A stretch of DNA of 11,679 nt from JAAFIP01 sp031431335. Lineage in GTDB: Bacteria > Pseudomonadota > Gammaproteobacteria > Burkholderiales > Burkholderiaceae_C. The stretch spans positions 1 through 11,679 of the forward strand of contig JANPDG010000248.1 of assembly GCA_031431335.1 (NCBI GenBank), in the 5' to 3' direction. The position numbers and the translations under genes are program-made. Positions 6,692-11,679 of the stretch are shown in pieces (within the stretch, counting starts at the first letter, position 1; every line of letters starts with the position of its first letter). Under the pieces are notes generated by a model, which made no database searches, was not told where the DNA came from, and saw nothing but the letters and a program-made list of their open reading frames with translations.

Positions 6692-7366
6692 TTAGAGCGC
6701 GGCCAACAAGTCTGTCAACTGACCCGGATGGGGCGGCTTAGATAAAAATGCATCTGCTCCGGCCAAAGTCGCTCGCACACGCTCCATCAGGCCACTGCGG
6801 CTGGTCACGATATAAATCTTGGGGCCTTTGCCAGCTTTAGGGCCTAGCTCGCGGCTGTTGCGTTTGATGGCTCGGCACACCTCATAGCCGTCGCGCCCTT
6901 GCATGTTCACATCCAGCAGTACGCCGTCAAAGCGGGTGTGCTGGCTAATTTGCAGCGCTTCGTCACCGCTGGCAGCTTCATACACATCCACGCCGTCTAT
7001 TAAAGACAGCTTGGCACGCAAATACAGCCGCGCCGTAACATCATCATCTACCACCAGCACGCGCTTACGCTCGCTAAACTCGTGCCCAATCAGCTCGCCA
7101 GAGGCCATCGCAGCGATGACTTCTTCGTAGTCGGGAGCCATCACTTGGTCCTCCCAGTCTAGGGGGCGAGTTTCTTCAAAACCTGCAGGTCGCGCGAGAT
7201 CGGAGTCTGCGGGCTGAGTGGCATCAAAACCAGTAGGCTCCTGGGCACTGCCATCACCCGCTGAATGGGTGCCGCCATCACCCACTGAATGGGTGCCGCC
7301 ATCACCCATTGACTGGGTGAGTCGGTTAGCGGGGAACAAGCTTGGCAACATGTGCTCAAGCGTCAA
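6692..7366 (-). CDS. Stand-alone response-regulator receiver protein with repeat-bearing N-terminal extension
   Basis: The open frame begins with a TTG at 7366, directly after a stop, and gives 224 residues. An ATG at 7351 would give 219 residues starting MLPSLFPANRL, and I cannot choose between them firmly. Residues about 100-224 form a complete receiver domain: KRVLVVDDDVTAR (101-113; Asp107-109), GVLLDVNMQGRDGYE (148-162; Asp152 as phosphoacceptor), IYIVTSRS (184-191; Thr188) and AFLSKPPHPGQL (206-217; Lys210). The first 100 residues are acidic, low in complexity and probably disordered. They include three 8-residue repeats of the GDGGTHS type (about 19-42) and a GFDATQP/GFEETRP pair. No output domain is present. 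The gene starts 17 to 32 bases after the upstream binding-protein stop, which suggests one operon with it and with the tandem-receiver gene downstream. Confidence 0.85.
   Translation of the reverse strand: MTLEHMLPSLFPANRLTQSMGDGGTHSVGDGGTHSAGDGSAQEPTGFDATQPADSDLARPAGFEETRPLDWEDQVMAPDYEEVIAAMASGELIGHEFSERKRVLVVDDDVTARLYLRAKLSLIDGVDVYEAASGDEALQISQHTRFDGVLLDVNMQGRDGYEVCRAIKRNSRELGPKAGKGPKIYIVTSRSGLMERVRATLAGADAFLSKPPHPGQLTDLLAAL
7251..7322 (-). repeat. 24-bp tandem repeat, three units, inside a receiver gene
   Basis: Three consecutive 24-base units at 7251-7274, 7275-7298 and 7299-7322. They keep the reading frame and encode eight residues each (SMGDGGTH, SVGDGGTH and SAGDGSAQ when read on the - strand). 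Units 1 and 2 differ at one base; unit 3 has diverged more at its edge. Each unit contains CACCC and GGGTG separated by seven bases, so each can fold into its own small hairpin. Copy number can be expected to vary by slippage without breaking the frame. Confidence 0.85.
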
Positions 7367-7383
7367 TTAGTTTACGCATGAAT

Positions 7384-8580
7384 TTATTTTAGCGCCTCTT
7401 GAGGGCGGCGCGCCTTAACATACATATCCGAGGGTAAATACGCCTTGCCATCAGCATAGCGCCATTGGGTCATCGTGCCTTTGCCGCCGCGCACATCCAA
7501 CTTGCCCACAAAGGCACCCATGGTGCTTTGATGGTCTACCGCGCGAAACTCGGCAGAGCCAAACGGAGTATTGAATTTAAGACCGCGCATGGCTGCGACG
7601 AGTTTTTCGTTGTCTAGGCTCTTGGCTTTGTTAATCGCCGCAAAAATAGCCTGCATGGTGGCGTAGCCCACTACCGAGCCCACTTTAGGGTTTTCAGAGT
7701 AGCGCTTGTAGTAGCTGGCCACAAAGCTGGCGTGCGCGGGTGTGTCGATCTGGTCCCAGGGGTAGCCAGTCACAATCCAGCCTTTGGGCGTTTCGTCCTT
7801 AAGTACGTCCAAATACTCAGGCTCGCCAGACAGCAGAGACACCACGGTCATTTTTGGAAACACGTTGCGCTGGTTGCCCTCGCGCACCAAGCGCGCCAAG
7901 TCAGCACCAAAAGTGACGTTAAAAATAGCATCAGGCTTGCTGGCCATGATGGCCGACAGCGTGGTGCCTGCCTCTAGCTTGCCCTGCGCAGGCCACTGCT
8001 CACCCACAAACTCAACATCCGGGCGCTTGGCTTTGAGCAGCTCTTTAAAGCTGGCCACGGCGCTGGTGCCGTATTCGTAGTTAGGCGCAATGGTAGCCCA
8101 GCGCTTGGCAGGCAGCTTGGCAGCCTCTTCTACCAGCATGGCGGCCTGCATATACGTGCTGGGGCGCAGGCGAAAGGTATAGCGGTTGCCTTTGTCCCAC
8201 ACAATCGCGTCCGTCAGCGGCTCGCTGGCCACAAAAAGGCGTTTGTTTTTGGCCGCGTGGTCGGCCAAAGCCAAGCCAACATTGCTGAAAAATCCACCTG
8301 CGAGCACATCCACCTTTTCTTTGGAGGTCAGCTCCACCGCGTGGCGCAGCGCTTCTTCAGGCTTGCCCGCATCGTCGCGGGCAATCACCTCGACCTTGCG
8401 GCCCAGCAAGCCGCCTTTGGCATTAATCTCTTCTACCGCCAACTGCCAGCCTTGCTTGTAGGGTATGGTGAACTGGGCAATGGTGGAATAACTGTTGATT
8501 TCGCCGATTTTGATGGGCTTGGACTGGGCTTGGGCGGTCAGCGCTGTGATGGCTAACGCAACTGTCGTTATGATTTTCAT
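7384..8580 (-). CDS. Periplasmic ABC-type substrate-binding protein, branched-chain amino acid family (Peripla_BP_6)
   Basis: A 398-residue protein with a Sec signal peptide (about residues 1-18, hydrophobic MKIITTVALAITALTAQA, cut before Gln19). The mature part begins KPIKIGEINSYS and follows the LivJ/LivK type-1 periplasmic-binding fold: GWQLAVEEINAKGGLLGRKV, RDDAGKPEEALRHAVEL, VLAGGFFSNVGLALADHA, then PNYEYGTSAVASFKELL and a C-terminal lobe. The ligand cannot be told from sequence. A strong ribosome site, AAGGAG, lies five bases upstream of the ATG (8586-8591 on the - strand). No permease or ATPase gene adjoins it; two receiver genes follow instead on the same strand. It could serve a transporter encoded elsewhere or act as a sensor. 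Divergent from the TSUP gene across 197 bases. Confidence 0.92.
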   Translation of the reverse strand: MKIITTVALAITALTAQAQSKPIKIGEINSYSTIAQFTIPYKQGWQLAVEEINAKGGLLGRKVEVIARDDAGKPEEALRHAVELTSKEKVDVLAGGFFSNVGLALADHAAKNKRLFVASEPLTDAIVWDKGNRYTFRLRPSTYMQAAMLVEEAAKLPAKRWATIAPNYEYGTSAVASFKELLKAKRPDVEFVGEQWPAQGKLEAGTTLSAIMASKPDAIFNVTFGADLARLVREGNQRNVFPKMTVVSLLSGEPEYLDVLKDETPKGWIVTGYPWDQIDTPAHASFVASYYKRYSENPKVGSVVGYATMQAIFAAINKAKSLDNEKLVAAMRGLKFNTPFGSAEFRAVDHQSTMGAFVGKLDVRGGKGTMTQWRYADGKAYLPSDMYVKARRPQEALK

Positions 8581-8702
8581 GTCAACTCCTTGAATTGGTC
8601 GGGCTCGAAAATGAACCTAGGCCGGGACTGTAACGTAAATTTTGTCTTGCGCGTTGACCTTCAAAACCTTCATGCAAACCAGAAACCCGCATCAGTACTC
8701 AA

Positions 8703-8724
8703 GAATAAGCTTATTCGCATAAGC
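8703..8724. promoter_or_regulatory. Overlapping perfect palindromes, candidate operator in the divergent SBP/TSUP region
   Basis: GAATAAGCTTATTC (8703-8716) is a perfect 14-bp palindrome. It overlaps GCTTATTCGCATAAGC (8709-8724), which has perfect 6-bp arms around TCGC. The shared half-site is ATAAG/CTTAT, present three times. The position is 54 bases before the TSUP start, within the 197-base region between divergent genes, where a regulator could bind. A LysR-type regulator of sulfur genes such as CysB would suit the cysI context, but I did not match a known consensus. The rest of 8581-8777 shows no gene and no convincing promoter. Confidence 0.4.
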
Positions 8725-8777
8725 CACCAACAAAAAAGTAGTTTGGAAAACACCTCTGCCAAGGCACATTACAGGCC

Positions 8778-9569
8778 ATGGCAGATTTAGCATTTATTTT
8801 CGCGGGTTTTATCGTTGGACTTATCGTGGGTCTGACTGGCGTGGGCGGTGGGTCGTTGATGACGCCTATTTTGATTTTTGGCTTCGGCATCAAGCCCTAC
8901 TTGGCCATTGGCACCGACCTGCTGTTCGCAGCCTTTACCAAGATGGGCGGCACAGTCAACCTGGCACGCAGCAAAACAGTTGACTGGAAAATCGTTGCCT
9001 CCCTGTGCGCAGGCTCCATTCCAGCGGCTTTGATCACGATCTACTTTTTGCACACCGTTGGCACCACCGACCCCAGCGTGCAAAAGACCATGACGACCAC
9101 ACTGGGCTTTGCATTGCTGCTCACCGCTTTTGCCACCCTGTACAAAGCCATCAAAGGCAAAGCCACCCCGCGCAACCTGAGTGCTGAGCAGCTGGTGCAA
9201 GCCACCCAGCCGCGCCACTGGGCACTGCCTGTGCTGTTTGGCGCGCTCATTGGTGCGATGGTGTCGATTACCTCTGTGGGTGCGGGCGCGATTGGCGTCA
9301 CTGTGCTGATGCTGCTCTACCCTGCTTTGCCTTTGCCGCGCATCGTTGCAGCAGACTTGGCCTACGCCGTACCTTTGACGCTGGTGGCAGGCTTGGGTCA
9401 CGCGTCTATTGGCTCTGTGGACTGGCAGCTGCTGGCCAAGCTGCTGGCAGGCTCGCTGCCGGGCATTTGGCTGGGCACACAGTTCAGCGCCAAGGTGCCC
9501 GAGCGGGCGCTGCGCTCGCTGCTGTCTGTATTGCTTGCATATGCAGGCGTGAAATTGATTGCTCTATAA
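8778..9569 (+). CDS. TSUP-family (TauE/SafE) membrane permease, probable sulfur oxyanion transporter
   Basis: A 263-residue inner-membrane protein with about eight hydrophobic segments and the two-fold internal repeat typical of TSUP permeases. The first half has VGLTGVGGGSLMTPILI (17-33) and GTDLLFAAFTKMGG (45-58), then TVDWKIVASLCAGSIPAAL (67-85). The second half repeats the plan with SITSVGAGAIGVTVL (163-177), AADLAYAVPLTLVAGLGHA (191-209) and SVDWQLLAKLLAGSLPG (213-229). Family members move sulfite, sulfate, sulfoacetate or other organosulfur anions. The cysI gene follows after 62 bases, so sulfate uptake or sulfite export linked to assimilation is the best guess. The start has only a weak AGG nearby. 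The ATG at 8778 puts the first membrane segment at the N-terminus, as expected. Confidence 0.9.
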   Translation: MADLAFIFAGFIVGLIVGLTGVGGGSLMTPILIFGFGIKPYLAIGTDLLFAAFTKMGGTVNLARSKTVDWKIVASLCAGSIPAALITIYFLHTVGTTDPSVQKTMTTTLGFALLLTAFATLYKAIKGKATPRNLSAEQLVQATQPRHWALPVLFGALIGAMVSITSVGAGAIGVTVLMLLYPALPLPRIVAADLAYAVPLTLVAGLGHASIGSVDWQLLAKLLAGSLPGIWLGTQFSAKVPERALRSLLSVLLAYAGVKLIAL

Positions 9570-9579
9570 ACACCTTGCG

Positions 9580-9610
9580 GGGCAGTCCCATGCAAAGCAT
9601 GGCTCTGTCC
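9580..9610 (+). other. Stem-loop in the TSUP-cysI intercistronic gap
   Basis: A two-part RNA hairpin: GGGCAG (9580-9585) with CTGTCC (9605-9610), including one G-U pair, then a 2x2 internal loop, then CCATGC (9588-9593) with GCATGG (9597-9602) around an AAA loop. No T-run follows, so it is not a standard terminator. It ends 21 bases before the cysI ATG and could affect mRNA processing or cysI translation, which lacks an obvious ribosome site. Confidence 0.5.
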
Positions 9611-9631
9611 TCAACTGATTAGAAACTGACC

Positions 9632-11461
9632 ATGTACCAATACACCGACTTTGATAAACAGTTCGTCAAGCAACGCGCCGCGCAGTACCGCGACCAGCTA
9701 GAGCGCAATATCGCTGGCACTTTAGGCGATGACGAGTTTCGTCCGCTGCGCCTGCAAAACGGCTGGTATGTGCAGCGCTACGCGCCCATGCTGCGTGTGG
9801 CAGTGCCGTATGGCGAGTTGTCTAGCGCACAGCTGCGTGTGCTGGCTAAAATTGCTGCCGAATACGATCAGCCGTCGAATGAAGTATTCAGTGCAGCTGT
9901 GGATGGCCAGGCCAAACTCTCTGGCAACGGAGTCAAGCTGACCAAGGGCTACGGCCACTTCACCACCCGCCAAAACGTGCAGTACAACTGGATTCCGCTG
10001 GACAAATCAGCCGATGTGATGGACCTGCTGGCCAGTGTCAATATGCACGGGATTCAAACCAGCGGCAACTGCATTCGCAACATCACCAGCGACGAGCTGG
10101 CCGGCATTGCGCTTGACGAGATTGCCGATCCGCGTCCGTTTTGCGAAATCTTGCGCCAGTGGAGCACGCTGCACCCCGAGTTCGCATTTTTGCCGCGTAA
10201 ATTCAAAATTGCGGTCACGGGAGCGAGAGAAGACCGCGCCGCCACCGCTTGGCACGATGTAGGCCTGCATCTCATCCGCTCATCGGACGGCGACTTGGGC
10301 TTCAAAGTGCTGGTTGGCGGCGGTATGGGTCGCACCCCCATCATTGCCAGCACCATCCGCGAGTTTTTGCCGTGGAACCAGATTCTTAATTACCTCGAAG
10401 CCGTTGTGCGGATGTACAACCTGTATGGTCGCCGTGACAATATTTACAAAGCGCGCATCAAAATCTTAGTCAAGGCCGAAGGCCAAAAGTACATTGACGA
10501 TGTGGAGGCTGAGTTTGAACGCATCCTCACACAAGATGGCGCACCGCACACCATCACGCAGGCCGAACTTGACCGCGTCACTGCCTCGTTTGTGCCACCA
10601 TCTGCAGCAGCCTGCTCGATTCCTAACGGTGAAAAAATAGCTCTGAAGGTGAGCAACGTGCTCAAAGCCGCAGCCGAGGATGACACCGAGTTCACCCGCT
10701 GGATCACCCGCAATGTGGCCGCGCACGCCAACCCCAACCTGCGCGCCGTCACACTGTCATTTAAGCGCCTAGGCTACGCTCCTGGCGACGCTACGGCTGA
10801 ACAACTAAGCGCTGCGGCCGACTTGGCCGAACAATTTTCCGCAGGTGAGGCCCGCGTCACGCATGACCAAAACTTGTTGCTGCCGTGGGTGCACTGCGAC
10901 CAGCTGCCCGCGCTGTGGCAAGCGGCGCGCAAGGCGGGCCTTGCCAAGCCCAACATTCGCTTGCTCAGCGACATGATTGCCTGCCCAGGCGGCGATTTTT
11001 GCGCGCTGGCCAATGCCCGCAGCCTGCCGATTGCCGAAGCCATCACTGCGCGCTACCAAGACTTAGACGAGCTGGACGACCTGGGCGAGATTGACCTGCA
11101 CATGAGCGGCTGCATCAATTCATGCGGTCACCACCACAGCGGACACATTGGTATCTTGGGCGTAGATAAAGACGGTAAAGAGTGGTACCAAATTACGCTG
11201 GGCGGCTCGGATGGCTCAGCACTCAGCGGCGCACCTTTAGCGGGCAAAGCGGTGGGCCCGTCATTCAGTGCGGCTGAGGTGGTCGAAGTGATTGACGCTG
11301 TACTGACCGAATACAAAAACCTGCGTTTGGCCAAAGACACTGGCAACGCACACGGGCAGCACGAAACATTCATCGACACTCTGCGCCGCGTGGGCATCGA
11401 GCCATTTAAAGTCGCTGCTAATAGCGCGCGGTTTGTAGACGCGCATGCGCTGGCCGCCTGA
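9632..11461 (+). CDS. cysI: Nitrite/sulfite reductase hemoprotein (sulfite reductase beta subunit, CysI)
   Basis: A 609-residue cytoplasmic enzyme that reduces sulfite to sulfide with six electrons in cysteine synthesis. It has the two-fold ferredoxin-like half domains and siroheme/[4Fe-4S] domains of the family. Siroheme-side motifs include YGHFTTRQNVQYNW (107-120) and TSGNCIRNIT (143-152). The iron-sulfur ligands are Cys451 and Cys457 in ACPGGDFC, and Cys494 and Cys498 in SGCINSCGHHH. Cys498 should also be the siroheme iron ligand. A central stretch LVGGGMGRTP (227-236) is typical. The length is slightly above E. coli CysI (570). Placement after a TSUP permease and before a DUF934 gene favours a sulfite rather than nitrite role. 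The electron donor (flavoprotein or ferredoxin) is not encoded here. The ATG at 9632 begins MYQYTDFDKQFVKQRAAQYR, a usual N-terminus in this group; no clear Shine-Dalgarno precedes it. Confidence 0.95.
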   Translation: MYQYTDFDKQFVKQRAAQYRDQLERNIAGTLGDDEFRPLRLQNGWYVQRYAPMLRVAVPYGELSSAQLRVLAKIAAEYDQPSNEVFSAAVDGQAKLSGNGVKLTKGYGHFTTRQNVQYNWIPLDKSADVMDLLASVNMHGIQTSGNCIRNITSDELAGIALDEIADPRPFCEILRQWSTLHPEFAFLPRKFKIAVTGAREDRAATAWHDVGLHLIRSSDGDLGFKVLVGGGMGRTPIIASTIREFLPWNQILNYLEAVVRMYNLYGRRDNIYKARIKILVKAEGQKYIDDVEAEFERILTQDGAPHTITQAELDRVTASFVPPSAAACSIPNGEKIALKVSNVLKAAAEDDTEFTRWITRNVAAHANPNLRAVTLSFKRLGYAPGDATAEQLSAAADLAEQFSAGEARVTHDQNLLLPWVHCDQLPALWQAARKAGLAKPNIRLLSDMIACPGGDFCALANARSLPIAEAITARYQDLDELDDLGEIDLHMSGCINSCGHHHSGHIGILGVDKDGKEWYQITLGGSDGSALSGAPLAGKAVGPSFSAAEVVEVIDAVLTEYKNLRLAKDTGNAHGQHETFIDTLRRVGIEPFKVAANSARFVDAHALAA

Positions 11462-11476
11462 AAATCAAAGATTAAA

Positions 11477-11524
11477 TACTATGAATTTAATAGCAAACTA
11501 TCCAATATACACGTCGGAAAACCT
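11477..11524 (-). repeat. Dispersed palindromic repeat, copy C, inverted, at the start of the DUF934 gene
   Basis: Read on the - strand it gives AGGTTTTCCGACGTGTATAT then TGGATAGTTTGCTATTAAAT and TCATAGTA. It matches copy B almost base for base through the core, apart from a 3-base deletion after AGG. It is inverted relative to copies A and B. It begins 15 bases after the cysI stop and ends one base before a GTG that can start the DUF934 gene. Confidence 0.8.
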
Positions 11525-11679
11525 AGTGAAAATCTTGAAAATAACCAATGACACAGATGTGAACAGCCTGCAAGCAGAGCTTGGCAATGCAGACGTTGTT
11601 ACGCTGCATTTCCCTAAGTTCACAGACGGCCGTGCGTTCAGCCAAGCCGTGCAGCTGCGCCGCCGCTTAGGCTACGAAG
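11481..11679 (+). CDS. DUF934 family protein (sulfite-reduction associated), 5' part only
   Basis: The open frame continues past the right edge. It shows the DUF934 (COG3749) signature: ITNDTDVNSL, then VVTLHFPKFTDGRAFSQAVQ and LRRRLGYE. In many proteobacteria this gene directly follows cysI, and it is annotated as probably involved in sulfite reduction; its exact reaction is not established. Two starts are possible. The ATG at 11481 gives MNLIANYPIYTSENL before VKILK, and these residues are encoded by repeat copy C. The GTG at 11526 lies just after the repeat and gives a shorter N-terminus than is usual for the family, with GGAAAA at 11516-11521 as a weak ribosome site. The true start is unresolved. 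It is 19 or 64 bases after cysI and surely in the same operon. Confidence 0.82.
   Translation, partial: MNLIANYPIYTSENLVKILKITNDTDVNSLQAELGNADVVTLHFPKFTDGRAFSQAVQLRRRLGYE

Noticed and set aside
8787..9401. 204-codon - strand open frame within the TSUP gene
   Set aside because: Antisense to a clear membrane permease; composition rich in Gln, His, Arg and Gly, as expected of a reverse-strand shadow.

Overview
This window most likely comes from a betaproteobacterium of the Burkholderiales, and within that group a Comamonadaceae-like freshwater lineage (Rhodoferax/Limnohabitans/Polaromonas style). That placement is inferred from the gene content and protein resemblance: a TauE/SafE permease next to cysI and a DUF934 gene, a Burkholderiales-type FabI, and short intergenic repeats. 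No rRNA, tRNA, CRISPR array, insertion sequence or phage gene was seen. Most of the window is ordinary chromosomal housekeeping DNA, and no intergenic gap exceeds about 200 bases.

Layout. (1) 1-113 (-) is the 5' end of a periplasmic family 5 solute-binding protein, divergent from fabI (151-936, +), the enoyl-ACP reductase of fatty-acid synthesis. (2) A strong bidirectional terminator and a dispersed palindromic repeat (copy A) separate fabI from a convergent AdiA/LdcI-class amino-acid decarboxylase (1105-3393, -). (3) Divergent from the decarboxylase is a four-gene + strand cluster, 3562-5731: NfeD-like protein, SPFH/stomatin-like protein (QmcA/paraslipin type), DUF2237 protein, DUF6172 protein. 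The first two form a known membrane-microdomain pair. (4) Repeat copy B lies between this cluster and a convergent - strand group: a branched-chain amino-acid type periplasmic binding protein (8580-7384), then two receiver-domain proteins (7366/7351-6692 and 6588-5818). Neither receiver protein has a DNA-binding or enzymatic output domain. (5) Divergent from that group is a sulfur-assimilation cluster: TSUP permease (8778-9569), cysI (9632-11461), and the 5' end of a DUF934 gene (from 11481 or 11526) cut by the window edge.

How the genes fit together. The TSUP permease, sulfite reductase hemoprotein and DUF934 protein should move and reduce sulfur oxyanions for cysteine synthesis. Two overlapping perfect palindromes in their upstream region (8703-8724) are a candidate operator. 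The binding protein and two stand-alone receivers have no permease, ATPase or kinase beside them, so they may be a sensing module rather than a transporter; this is inference.

The least explained signals are: a roughly 50-bp dispersed repeat present three times, once per major gene boundary; the way copy C runs into the start of the DUF934 gene and copy B supplies the end of a receiver gene; and a 24-bp tandem repeat of three self-complementary units in the N-terminal coding region of one receiver protein. No clearly novel defence or mobile system is visible.
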